Of a stretch of 64,000 nt of DNA, positions 51,550 through 59,457 are shown one piece after another. The stretch's first letter is position 1, and each line of letters starts with the position of its first letter. Made by a program: the position numbers and the translations under genes. The notes beneath the pieces were generated by a model. The model was given only the letters and a program-made list of their open reading frames with translations. It did no database searches and was not told the DNA's origin. This DNA comes from Paenibacillus phytohabitans (lineage in GTDB: Bacteria > Bacillota > Bacilli > Paenibacillales > Paenibacillaceae), in assembly GCF_013141775.1 (NCBI RefSeq), contig NZ_WHOB01000097.1, positions 186,001 through 250,000 of the forward strand, read 5' to 3'.

Positions 51550-52671
51550 ATGCTCGTGTCTGCGCAGGAGGTTTCTTCAAAACCCCTGGTTCATCAAGCC
51601 TATAAATATCGGATCTACCCCAATACAGAGCAAAAGCAACTCATTCGTCGAATGTTTGGCTGCTGCCGTTTTGTGTTCAATTACTTCTTGGAAGCTTGGA
51701 ATCAAAGGTATGTGGAAACGGGAAAAGGCTTGTCTTATCACGCTTGTGCAACACAACTCCCCGGTTTAAAAGCACAATACGACTGGCTGAAAGAAGTCGA
51801 TAGCATCGCTTTGCAGTCGGCTGCCCGTCATGTGGCGGATAGCTTTGATCGTTTTTTTAAGAAGCAAAATCAAGCGCCACGCTTCAAGAGCCGAAAGCAT
51901 CCGATTCAAAGTTACACGACCAAATTCACCAACGGGAATATCGCCATGGAGGGCAGTCGCTTGAAGCTCCCAAAAGTCGGCTGGATACGTTTTGCAAACT
52001 CCCGGAAGCTGGAAGGCCGGATATTGTCCGCTACCGTTCGTAAAAACGCCAGCGGGAAATTTTTCGTTTCGCTCGTTTGCGAAGTTCAAAAGAACCCTCT
52101 GCCCCAAGTGGATACACATATTGGCATCGACTTAGGCTTGAAAGAATATGCAGTATGCTCAAACGGGGAACATATCGCCAATCCTCGCTTTTACCGTCAA
52201 TACGAGAAAAAGCTGGCGCTTTGGCAGCGGCGGATGGCTCGGCGTACTCCGGGCGGCTCCAACTGGAAGAAAGCAAGGCAGCATATCGCTCGTATTCACG
52301 AACGCATTGCCAATAAACGAAATGACTTCCTCCACAAGCTGACCACGAGACTGATTCGTGAAAACCAAACGATTAGTATCGAACATCTGCGTGTGGCGAA
52401 TATGATTCAGAACCCCAAGCTTTCAAAATCCATTGCTGATGCGTCTTGGGGCGAGTGGGTGCGACAGCTGACGTATAAAGCGAAATGGTATGGACGAAAT
52501 CTTCGGATCGCCGATACGTTTGAGCCGACCAGTCAGCGTTGCCATGTGTGTGGCACGATCCACCCCGAGGTGAAGAACCTGTCCGTTCGGGAATGGACGT
52601 GTACGCCCTGCGGGACGATCCATGACCGTGACGAAAACGCCGCTCACAATATTGAACAAGTAGCGGTTTAA
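51550..52671 (+). CDS. tnpB: RNA-guided endonuclease TnpB
   Basis: A 373-residue transposon-encoded nuclease, ancestor-type relative of Cas12. An N-terminal helix-turn-helix/WED part (AYKYRIYPNTEQKQLIRRMFG) is followed by the RuvC domain with Asp194 (GIDLGLKEYAV), Glu278 (SIEHLRV) and the final DRDENAAHNI. The zinc finger CHVC...CTPC lies before it. All three acidic residues are present, at positions close to ISDra2 TnpB (191/278/361, from memory), so it should be active. The ATG at 51550 follows AAAAGGAGG at normal spacing; GTG at 51541 overlaps that site. TnpB cuts DNA next to a TAM, guided by the RNA from the right end, and so helps element retention. Confidence 0.95.
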   Translation: MLVSAQEVSSKPLVHQAYKYRIYPNTEQKQLIRRMFGCCRFVFNYFLEAWNQRYVETGKGLSYHACATQLPGLKAQYDWLKEVDSIALQSAARHVADSFDRFFKKQNQAPRFKSRKHPIQSYTTKFTNGNIAMEGSRLKLPKVGWIRFANSRKLEGRILSATVRKNASGKFFVSLVCEVQKNPLPQVDTHIGIDLGLKEYAVCSNGEHIANPRFYRQYEKKLALWQRRMARRTPGGSNWKKARQHIARIHERIANKRNDFLHKLTTRLIRENQTISIEHLRVANMIQNPKLSKSIADASWGEWVRQLTYKAKWYGRNLRIADTFEPTSQRCHVCGTIHPEVKNLSVREWTCTPCGTIHDRDENAAHNIEQVAV

Positions 52672-52679
52672 CCGCCACC

Positions 52680-52846
52680 TAACCAAACGATAGAATTCAA
52701 CATTTCACTTGCGTCAAAAATGTAAAACTGCGGGAACGCAGGGATCGCTTGCTCCATAAGAAGAGGGTACTCTTCTGTTCGCAAGAATCCGCCACTTCAA
52801 GCGTTAGCTAAGTGGGGGAGAATTCAAGCTTGGACTCCACCTTTCG
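52680..52846 (+). ncRNA. Predicted omega/reRNA of the TnpB element with guide
   Basis: The 150 bases after tnpB carry a series of short stems and end in the right-end hairpin (52792-52815) and GAATTCAA. In characterised TnpB systems the scaffold is processed from the tnpB 3' region. The guide is then the ~16-20 bases just outside the right end, here beginning GCTTGGACTCC at about 52828. The boundaries are inferred from the family. Confidence 0.6.
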
Positions 52847-53127
52847 TTATGTTTCAATTTCCTGTATGATTAGAGCCATAAACTATATTTGTCGCGAAGC
52901 GGATCAGGCCGGAATAACCAACAGATTCAGGCTAATGCGCCCCGCCGGCCAAAAGCTGAGCTAATGATTACAGGGTATGCCCCTGTGAGCGGTGGATTTT
53001 TATGAAGTGGAAACGGCCGTGAATACGCCTGTTTTTACAATATAAGGACTGCCGGTGCTACAGATTTTACCGCGGAAAGTGCCGGATGCAAGCTTCTGCA
53101 TCACAAATTTTGGGGAGGAAGCGTTGT
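52828..53127 (+). other. Leader region of hit with several hairpins
   Basis: This 300-base gap contains GGCCGG/CCGGCC spaced by 36 bases (about 52907-52952), then ACAGGG-TATG-CCCCTGT (about 52971-52987) and GGCCGTGAATACGCC near 53023-53037 followed by five T. This is richer in structure than a plain promoter region, but I could not match it to a known riboswitch or T-box. Confidence 0.4.
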
Positions 53128-53487
53128 ATGGAAACTGTGTTCAGCAAAATTATAGAAGGTTCGATCCCGGCGAGCAAAGTATTCGAAAATGAGCGGATTC
53201 TGGCGTTCTACGATATTGAGCCTGCAGCCCCTGTGCATGTGCTGATCATCCCGAAGAAGTTTATCGCTTCGATGAATGATGTCACGCCTGAAGACCTGCC
53301 GCTGATCGGCGAGATCCATGCTGTAGCACAGCAAATTGCGGTAGAACTGGGAATCGCTGATTCCGGATACCGGCTGATTAACAACTGCGGACCGGACAGC
53401 GGACAAGCGGTGCCACATCTGCATTATCATCTGCTGGGCGGAGCCAAACTCGGTGCCCTCGTCGGGAATTCTGCTTCCCACGCATAA
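53128..53487 (+). CDS. HIT-family nucleotide-binding protein
   Basis: A 119-residue histidine-triad protein (HINT branch). The catalytic triad motif is PHLHYHLLGG with His97, His99 and His101. The N-terminal FSKIIEGSIPASKVFENE is typical. Such enzymes hydrolyse nucleoside phosphoramidates or aminoacyl-adenylates. ATG 53128 follows GGGGAGGAAGC. It precedes rpsU and yqeY, as in many Paenibacillus and Bacillus genomes. Confidence 0.95.
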   Translation: METVFSKIIEGSIPASKVFENERILAFYDIEPAAPVHVLIIPKKFIASMNDVTPEDLPLIGEIHAVAQQIAVELGIADSGYRLINNCGPDSGQAVPHLHYHLLGGAKLGALVGNSASHA

Positions 53488-53625
53488 TCAGGAATTCAAT
53501 AAAACAGACCGGCTAAAAAATAATAACACGAAGGTTGACACCTTATTTAGGTTTGACCTATAATGAAATTTGATGAACCGTGTTGTTATGCTCTTGGACG
53601 GTCTGGTCGGAGGGAGGGAAAACTG

Positions 53626-53799
53626 GTGTCTGAAACGAAAGTTCGCAAAAACGAGACAATTGATGCTGCACTTCGTCGCTTTAAACGTTCCATTGCTAAA
53701 GATGGTGTCTTGGCTGAGGTGAAGAAACGCAAGCATTATGAGAAGCCAAGCGTAAAGCGCAAGAAGAAGTCTGAGGCTGCTCGTAAGAGAAAGTTTTAG
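53626..53799 (+). CDS. rpsU: 30S ribosomal protein S21
   Basis: A 57-residue basic protein of the small subunit. It starts SETKVRKNETIDAALRRFKRS and ends with the Lys/Arg-rich KRKKKSEAARKRKF, full length for S21. The GTG at 53626 follows GGAGGGAGGG at good spacing. The product is needed for efficient translation initiation and affects motility in Bacillus. yqeY follows after 15 bases, so they are cotranscribed. Confidence 0.97.
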   Translation: MSETKVRKNETIDAALRRFKRSIAKDGVLAEVKKRKHYEKPSVKRKKKSEAARKRKF

Positions 53800-53814
53800 G
53801 AGGATTACCCACGC

Positions 53815-54258
53815 ATGAATCTTAGCGAACGATTAAACGAAGATATGAAGCAAGCGATGAAGAGTAAGGACAAGTTCAGACTCTCCACCATTCGAATGGT
53901 TCGTTCTACAATAAAGTATCTTGAAATAGATTTGAAGAGAACATTAGACGACAACGAAGTGCTTGATATCCTTAGTCGTGAAATCAAACAGCGCAAAGAT
54001 GCCCTCCAAGAATTTGAAGCAGCGGGTCGCGAAGAGCTTGCCGCGAGTACTAAGGCAGAAATCGAGATTATCATTCAATATCTTCCTGAACAGCTTTCCG
54101 AAGAAGAAATTAAAGTAATTGTACAGCAGACCATCCAGGAAACCGGTGCTTCTTCGAAAAGTGAAATGGGTAAGGTGATGAGCGCACTGATGCCTAAGGT
54201 CAAAGGTCGCGCCGATGGTAAACTCGTGAACCAGGCGGTTCAGCAATTTCTGCAATAA
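53815..54258 (+). CDS. yqeY: GatB/YqeY domain protein
   Basis: A 147-residue protein of the YqeY family, related to the tail domain of GatB. It begins MNLSERLNEDMKQAMKSKDKFRLSTIRM and has the GatB-tail pattern IIIQYLPEQLSEEEIKVIV, then GKVMSALMPKVKGRADGKLVNQAVQ. The family is linked to tRNA-dependent amidation by similarity, but a free-standing function is not established. ATG 53815 follows TTAGGAGGAT. A terminator ends the hit/rpsU/yqeY unit. Confidence 0.95.
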   Translation: MNLSERLNEDMKQAMKSKDKFRLSTIRMVRSTIKYLEIDLKRTLDDNEVLDILSREIKQRKDALQEFEAAGREELAASTKAEIEIIIQYLPEQLSEEEIKVIVQQTIQETGASSKSEMGKVMSALMPKVKGRADGKLVNQAVQQFLQ

Positions 54259-54267
54259 TATAACGCT

Positions 54268-54295
54268 AGCACCCCTTTAATTAGGGGTGTTTTTC
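54268..54295 (+). terminator. Terminator after yqeY
   Basis: CACCCCT/AGGGGTG stem followed by TTTTT. Confidence 0.85.
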
Positions 54296-54605
54296 GTTAT
54301 GTGGAGTGTTGCGGACTCCAAGTAGTAATAGCTTCGGATGCAGCAGCTTACATAATAAAAATATCAGCTTCTTTATTACCTCTATTAACATAAACCTCTC
54401 TAAACCTTTCTATTAACATATAGTTTCCCGTATTCCCTCTTCAAAACAGTTTTGCAATCCATATGTGAAGATGATCTTAATACATACACTTGATCCACTG
54501 TTGAAACGCCTATGCAGAAACAGCCGTACTAAGGATTATATGCTGCGTTTTATTATATGATAAGGATGCAGTGGTTTTAATTCGTGCAGAAGGGAGGCAG
54601 CAAGC
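54296..54605. other. Gap before the NfeD-type gene
   Basis: AT-rich and gene-free. CTATTAACATA occurs twice (about 54381 and 54411). A promoter for the next gene must lie here (TATGAT near 54554 is a candidate -10), but no convincing -35 was found. Confidence 0.35.
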
Positions 54606-55988
54606 TTGAAAAAGTTACGCATAGGGGTCTTGTCCTGCATTGCCGCGATGATGATCCTGCTGGTTCTGCCGTTAGCGGACAGGGTCCATGCAGATAATGA
54701 AGCGGTTCGCGCACCGGCTGCGGCTGCGGGTACAGTTGTGGGCGGTCCTGTGTTTATCATTCCGGTGGATCAGGAGATTGAGCGCGGATTGCAGAGCTTT
54801 CTGGAACGCGGATTTCAGGAGGCTGCCAATTACGGCGCGGTTCTGATTGTGCTGGAGATTGACACACCAGGCGGCCGGGTGGATTCAGCTGAACAAATCG
54901 GCAATATGGTCAGGGACAGCAAAATCCCTACCGCAGCCTACATCAAAGGCGACGCCGCTTCCGCCGGCAGTTACATAGCGCTTAATGCTGGCGCCATTAT
55001 CATGAAGCCGGGCAGTATGATCGGTGCCGCTTCATTGGTAGACAGTAATGGCAATAGCGTGGATGACGCAAAAATGGTATCCTACTGGAAATCCAAGATG
55101 GTAGGTGCCGCATCGCTGAACGGGCGTGATCCGGAAGTGGCTGCAGGGATGATGGATATTAACCTGGTGGTGAACAAGCCCGGACTTGGCGTGTCCAAGG
55201 GGCAGGGGGAGATCATCGCTCTGAGCAGTGAGGAAGCGCTCCAGGCAGGTTATGCCGACCGTATTGCGGGTACAGCCAATGAGGCCATTACTTGGCTGGG
55301 TTATTCTACAGATGACATTTTTCGCGTTGAGCATACCGGTGCGGAGAAAATGTCGCATTTTCTGACGAATCCGGTTATTATGACGATTCTGCTCTTCGTC
55401 GGCATCGCCGGGGTATTCATTGAGCTGCTGGTACCCGGCTTTGGGGTGCCCGGAATTATCGGGACGCTGGCGTTCGCTCTCTATTTCTTCGGCAACTATG
55501 TGGCTGGCTTCGCCGGGGCGGAGACCTTGCTGCTGTTCATTCTGGGACTCGTAATGCTGGTGCTCGAGCTGTTTGTGCCTAGCTTTGGTATTCTGGGACT
55601 GCTGGGCTCCGTCAGCCTTGTGGCGGGTGTTGTAAGAGCTGCTTACAGCTTTACGCATGCGATGTTCAGTCTGGGCATTGCTTTTTCGGCAGCGGCAGTG
55701 GTGATTGTGATAGTGGCTGTGGTCTTCAAGGAGCGGGGGATCTGGAACCGGTTCATTCTCCAGGATAGCCTCACCAAAGAGCAGGGGTTTGTGCCTGTGA
55801 CGGAGAAGCTGCGTTTGATCGGAGCTTCCGGGATCAGCGTAACTCCGCTGCGACCAGCAGGAACTGCCGCCATTGACGGCGAGCGGATTGATGTGGTGAC
55901 AGAGGGCGGATTCATCGACGCACAGACCGCCATTTCGGTGGTGAAGGTCGAAGGCGGCCGGGTGGTCGTGAAGGAAGCCGTGAAATAG
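54606..55988 (+). CDS. NfeD-family membrane-bound serine protease homologue
   Basis: A 460-residue long-form NfeD protein. It has a signal or anchor (about 1-30) and then a ClpP/SppA-like protease domain (about 45-240). That domain contains VLEIDTPGGRVDSAEQIGNMV and the nucleophile region GDAASAGSYIALNAGAI. Four or so transmembrane segments (about 252-380) and a C-terminal OB-fold NfeD domain (about 400-458) follow. Long NfeD proteins act with flotillin- or stomatin-type partners, and here floA follows 86 bases later. TTG 54606 follows GGGAGGCAGC. In B. subtilis the neighbour is yqeZ. Confidence 0.92.
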   Translation: MKKLRIGVLSCIAAMMILLVLPLADRVHADNEAVRAPAAAAGTVVGGPVFIIPVDQEIERGLQSFLERGFQEAANYGAVLIVLEIDTPGGRVDSAEQIGNMVRDSKIPTAAYIKGDAASAGSYIALNAGAIIMKPGSMIGAASLVDSNGNSVDDAKMVSYWKSKMVGAASLNGRDPEVAAGMMDINLVVNKPGLGVSKGQGEIIALSSEEALQAGYADRIAGTANEAITWLGYSTDDIFRVEHTGAEKMSHFLTNPVIMTILLFVGIAGVFIELLVPGFGVPGIIGTLAFALYFFGNYVAGFAGAETLLLFILGLVMLVLELFVPSFGILGLLGSVSLVAGVVRAAYSFTHAMFSLGIAFSAAAVVIVIVAVVFKERGIWNRFILQDSLTKEQGFVPVTEKLRLIGASGISVTPLRPAGTAAIDGERIDVVTEGGFIDAQTAISVVKVEGGRVVVKEAVK

Positions 55989-56074
55989 TTGTACCTCTGT
56001 TATGAGCTGGCAGCAACATGTAATACTGTATGGAAATAAGGTTAATCCCAAAAATAACGGAGGTTATAAAGCGT

Positions 56075-57076
56075 ATGATGGAAGCATCTATGATTACTTT
56101 TTTGCTGATCGCGGTTGTCGTGATCATTGTACTAAGCGTCTTCTTCAGCTTCTTCCCGGTCATGCTGTGGGTGTCGGCCTGGGCATCGGGCGTTAGAATC
56201 AGCATTATTACACTGGTAGCGATGCGGCTGCGCCGGGTAACGCCAAGCCGGATTGTTAATCCGCTGATTAAGGCTACCAAGGCCGGGCTGGGTCTGAATA
56301 TCAACCAGCTGGAGAGCCACTACCTGGCCGGAGGGAATGTAGACCGGGTAGTTAATGCGCTGATTGCGGCACAGAGAGCGGATATCCCGCTGGAATTCAC
56401 GCGTGCTGCGGCCATCGATCTGGCCGGACGCGATGTGCTGCTGGCGGTTCAGATGAGCGTTAACCCGCGGGTCATTGAAACTCCGATTGTTGCGGCTGTG
56501 GCCAAGAACGGGATTGAGGTCAAGGTCAAAGCGCGGGTAACCGTTCGGGCCAATATCGACCGTCTCGTCGGCGGCGCCGGTGAAGAAACGATTATTGCCC
56601 GTGTCGGTGAGGGGATCGTAACCACAGTAGGTTCGAGTGATTCGCACAAGGATGTGCTGGAGAATCCCGATTCCATCTCGCGGACGGTATTGTCCAAGGG
56701 TCTGGACTCTGGTACCGCTTTTGAGATTCTGTCTATAGATATTGCGGATATTGATGTTGGGAAGAATATTGGCGCGTACCTGCAAACCGAGCAGGCAGAG
56801 GCGGATAAACGCATCGCCCAGGCCAAGGCGGAGGAACGCAGAGCGATGGCTGTTGCCCACGAGCAGGAAATGAAGGCCCGGGTGGTGGAGATGAAGGCGC
56901 TGGTGGTTGAAGCCGAATCCCAGGTTCCGCTGGCGATGGCCGAAGCGCTGCGCTCCGGCAAGCTTGGTGTAATGGACTACATGAACCTCAAAAATATTGA
57001 GGCCGACACGCAGATGCGCGGCTCCCTCGGTAAATTAAACGACGGGGACGACAGCAGCCGTCCGCCCCACAAATAA
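56075..57076 (+). CDS. floA: Flotillin-like protein FloA
   Basis: A 333-residue membrane scaffold of functional membrane microdomains. One N-terminal hydrophobic hairpin region (TFLLIAVVVIIVLSVFFSFFPVMLWVSA, split over about 7-34) is followed by an SPFH-like domain (about 50-235) and a helical EA-rich tail (AEADKRIAQAKAEERRAMA). Length and sequence match YqfA/FloA of Bacillus. ATG 56075 is supported by ACGGAGGTT about ten bases upstream; ATG at 56078 and ATG at 56090 are alternatives. It follows an NfeD-type gene, its usual partner. Confidence 0.95.
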   Translation: MMEASMITFLLIAVVVIIVLSVFFSFFPVMLWVSAWASGVRISIITLVAMRLRRVTPSRIVNPLIKATKAGLGLNINQLESHYLAGGNVDRVVNALIAAQRADIPLEFTRAAAIDLAGRDVLLAVQMSVNPRVIETPIVAAVAKNGIEVKVKARVTVRANIDRLVGGAGEETIIARVGEGIVTTVGSSDSHKDVLENPDSISRTVLSKGLDSGTAFEILSIDIADIDVGKNIGAYLQTEQAEADKRIAQAKAEERRAMAVAHEQEMKARVVEMKALVVEAESQVPLAMAEALRSGKLGVMDYMNLKNIEADTQMRGSLGKLNDGDDSSRPPHK

Positions 57077-57091
57077 AGGGATGTGATTCCC

Positions 57092-57706
57092 ATGAGCAGC
57101 ATAATCTACATTGTGGTCATTGCGGTGATCGCGGTCATCAGCAACTGGAACAAAAATAAAGGCAAGTCCGCCCCGCGCGGCGGCATGCCTACCTTTGGCG
57201 GCGGGGGCGAAGGCAATCCGCTGCGCCGCCCCCGTGCTCCCGCCCGGACAGCGGATAGCGGGCGCCCTGAACGGCCGGGCAGCGGATTTCCGAAGCCCGG
57301 GGGGCGCCGGGGGAATTCGGGCCGGCCTGATCCCGCGCCGGAAGAGCGGGAATACGATGCTTCGCCGGCGTGGCCGGAGCGGCCAGAGCTGCCTTCGCCT
57401 GACTATGAGACAGGCGAAGGGATGTCCATGGAGCAGACCGGCGATATGGACGGTGTGCAGGCGCGGACAGAACGCATGCAGCGGGAGCTGGAGCGGCTGC
57501 AGGTGGCTTTTGACGGCATGGCGGCTGCAGTGCCTTCCACAGGCGCAATGACTGCCGGAGAGGGCGCCAGTCCGTCTCAGGCGGGTACAGGACAGCATCC
57601 GCTGGCGCAGGACCGTGAGGCGCTGCGCAGCGGCCTGGTGTGGGCGGAGATTCTGGGACCGCCCCGTTCCCGGCAGCCGCATGCCTCTGTCCGCAAGGAA
57701 GGCTGA
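57092..57706 (+). CDS. Low-complexity single-pass membrane protein
   Basis: A 204-residue protein of unknown function. Residues 1-18 (SSIIYIVVIAVIAVISNW) are a transmembrane segment. Residues about 25-110 are rich in Gly, Pro, Arg and Ser and probably disordered. A short helical segment (VQARTERMQRELERLQVAFDG) lies at about 125-148. It lies 15 bases after floA, so it is likely cotranscribed and may belong to the flotillin/NfeD membrane system, but this is only context. ATG 57092 follows AAAGGGATG; GTG at 57083 is an alternative. A perfect terminator follows. Confidence 0.75.
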   Translation: MSSIIYIVVIAVIAVISNWNKNKGKSAPRGGMPTFGGGGEGNPLRRPRAPARTADSGRPERPGSGFPKPGGRRGNSGRPDPAPEEREYDASPAWPERPELPSPDYETGEGMSMEQTGDMDGVQARTERMQRELERLQVAFDGMAAAVPSTGAMTAGEGASPSQAGTGQHPLAQDREALRSGLVWAEILGPPRSRQPHASVRKEG

Positions 57707-57761
57707 ACCCCTGGCAGAAGAGCGGCTGCTTTGCACTGCGGTTACCTCTTTGCTCTGCCTG

Positions 57762-57806
57762 AAAGCCCGGATCTGCTCCTTAAGAGGAGCAGATCCGGGC
57801 TTTTTG
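57762..57806 (+). terminator. Terminator after the nfeD-floA unit
   Basis: Perfect 19-bp stem AAAGCCCGGATCTGCTCCT/AGGAGCAGATCCGGGCTTT with a TAAG loop, then TT. Confidence 0.92.
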
Positions 57807-57909
57807 CCGTGTTTATCCCGTGTGCTTATCCTGCAGAATCCGCTGCATCTCCCACTGCCTGGCGGATGGAGCCGCAGGAGCTTCCCGGTACAAATGATGT
57901 GAGTTCTTC

Positions 57910-57938
57910 TCATAAACAAACGCACTCCCGCATAAGGT
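57910..57938 (+). promoter_or_regulatory. Probable sigma-E promoter of yqfC
   Basis: TCATAAA (57910-57916), 14-base spacer, CATAAGGT (57931-57938). This fits the mother-cell sigma-E pattern (kmATATT-N14-CATAnAnT) in spacing and in most positions. It lies 33 bases before yqfC, a gene known to be sigma-E dependent in B. subtilis. Confidence 0.6.
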
Positions 57939-57970
57939 GTACAGAAGGCAGGAAGGGGGAGCGTCTATAT

Positions 57971-58264
57971 ATGACCCGTATTGGCCGCAGGCTGCGGGGA
58001 TGGACAAACGGGGTACTGGATCTTCCGCAGGATGTGCTGCAGGAGATGCCCCGGATCACCCTGATCGGCAATAAGGAATTGTATATTGAGAACCACCGCG
58101 GCGTGCTGCATTTCTCATCGGAGCAGCTCAGGCTGGCGTTGGCCAAGGGATATCTGGAGATTTCCGGTGAAGGGCTGGTCATCCGCAATATTCTGGGCCA
58201 GGAGCTTGCCGTTGAAGGTATTATCGGTGAAATCAGGTATAAGGAAAGTGGGGAGAATCCATGA
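57971..58264 (+). CDS. yqfC: Sporulation protein YqfC
   Basis: A 97-residue YabP/YqfC-family protein. It begins TRIGRRLRGWTNGVLDLPQDVLQEMPRITLIG and has the YabP-type beta pattern (ELYIENHRGVLHFSSEQLRLAL, LVIRNILGQELAVEGII). In B. subtilis yqfC and yqfD form a sigma-E regulon operon required for full spore formation. The ATG at 57971 follows GAAGGGGGAGC. The stop codon overlaps the yqfD start by 4 bases. A fitting sigma-E promoter lies just upstream. Confidence 0.95.
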   Translation: MTRIGRRLRGWTNGVLDLPQDVLQEMPRITLIGNKELYIENHRGVLHFSSEQLRLALAKGYLEISGEGLVIRNILGQELAVEGIIGEIRYKESGENP

Positions 58265-59442
58265 AAGAGCCGCCTCTGTCATCGCTGCGGGGGTTCGTTA
58301 CACTGCATGTGACGGGACCGCAGGTGGAGACCTTTATCAACGCTGTAACCGGAGCAGGCATCGTCATCTGGGATGTGAGGCCTGCCGGGGACGGCGCTTC
58401 GCTGAACCTGCTGCTGGATGATTTTTTCAGACTCCGTCCGCTCCTTAAAAAGACAGGCTGCCGCATGCATGTTACGGCCCGTAACGGAATTCCTTTCCGG
58501 GCGGCCCGCCTGTGGAAGCGGAAGTTTTTTGCCGCAGGACTGCTGATCTTCGGTGTGGGGCTGCTGCTGCTGTCCTCTATGGTGTGGAGCATTAAGGTTG
58601 AAGGGAATACCCGCATTCCTACCGAGGACATTCTCGAAGCCGCACGCAAGGAGGGGGTGTACCCTTTTCAGTGGATTTGGCGGATGGAAGAGTCGGACAA
58701 GCTCTCCAGGGAGCTGACCACCCTTGTTCCGGGGCTGACGTGGGCAGGGTTTCACCGGACGGGGACGAGCATTACGATCCAGGTTGTCGAAGCCGACCGC
58801 CCGGAGACTAAGCCGCTACTCAGCCAGCGTCATCTGATCAGTAGGACGGATGCGGTTGTCACCGAAATCTATGCGGAGCAGGGCAGACCTGTGGTGAGCC
58901 GCAACTCCCGCGTCAAAAAAGGGGACATCCTCATCTCCGGAGCGCTGGGGGACGAGGAGAATACAGAGTTTGTAGTAGCCAAAGGCGATGTTAAAGGCCT
59001 GGTATGGCATGAATATAATCTTGAGGTGCCCCTCAAAAGAACGGGCAGTTCCTATACAGGAGAACGCAAAGACCGCACGTATCTCGTTCTTGGCAAATGG
59101 GCGGTGCAGCTGTGGGGGTACGGGGATTCCGGCTTTGAGAAGTCGCGCACGCTCACGGAGCCCGATATGCTGTCCTGGCGTTCCTTCCAGCTGCCGCTGG
59201 GCATGATGACCGAGAAGGAGCTGGAGATTAAATATACCGCTGAAATGCTGACGCCGGAGGCCGCGCGGGAGGAAGGCCTGACGCGGGCCAAGAGTGATAT
59301 TTTCGCGCGTTACGGTGCTGACAGCGTCATCAAAAGTCAAAAAATTTTGCATGAGAAGAAAGAGAATGGTAAAGTTTATATGAAAGTGCTGTTTGAGGTG
59401 GAAGAGAGAATCGCGGAAGAACTTCCGATAGTAAACAATTGA
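58261..59442 (+). CDS. yqfD: Sporulation protein YqfD
   Basis: A 393-residue membrane protein expressed in the mother cell during sporulation. The N-terminal ~85 residues are cytoplasmic. One transmembrane segment lies at about 90-110 (FFAAGLLIFGVGLLLLSSMVW). The large extracytoplasmic part begins IKVEGNTRIPTEDILEAARKEGV, which resembles POTRA-like domains. It has the usual family length. ATG 58261 overlaps the yqfC stop, so translation is coupled. phoH follows after 15 bases. Confidence 0.95.
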   Translation: MKEPPLSSLRGFVTLHVTGPQVETFINAVTGAGIVIWDVRPAGDGASLNLLLDDFFRLRPLLKKTGCRMHVTARNGIPFRAARLWKRKFFAAGLLIFGVGLLLLSSMVWSIKVEGNTRIPTEDILEAARKEGVYPFQWIWRMEESDKLSRELTTLVPGLTWAGFHRTGTSITIQVVEADRPETKPLLSQRHLISRTDAVVTEIYAEQGRPVVSRNSRVKKGDILISGALGDEENTEFVVAKGDVKGLVWHEYNLEVPLKRTGSSYTGERKDRTYLVLGKWAVQLWGYGDSGFEKSRTLTEPDMLSWRSFQLPLGMMTEKELEIKYTAEMLTPEAAREEGLTRAKSDIFARYGADSVIKSQKILHEKKENGKVYMKVLFEVEERIAEELPIVNN

Positions 59443-59457
59443 GGAGAATGAGGCTAC

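Larger units (their letters stand above)
51432..52826 (+). mobile_element. Solitary IS200/IS605-type TnpB element
   Basis: An element carrying only tnpB. The left side has TTTAT (51427-51431, a possible TAM/target) and a hairpin CCACCCT-CGAT-AGGGTGG (51452-51469). The right side has CCACTT/AAGTGG (52792-52815) followed by GGGGGAGAATTCAA, as at many IS605 right ends. There is no tnpA, so it cannot move by itself. Exact ends are inferred. Confidence 0.75.

Noticed and set aside
52828..53127. T-box leader before hit
   Set aside because: A TTTTACCGCGG segment resembles part of a T-box motif, but the AGGGTGGNACCGCG antiterminator and specifier stem are missing, and no tRNA-related gene follows.
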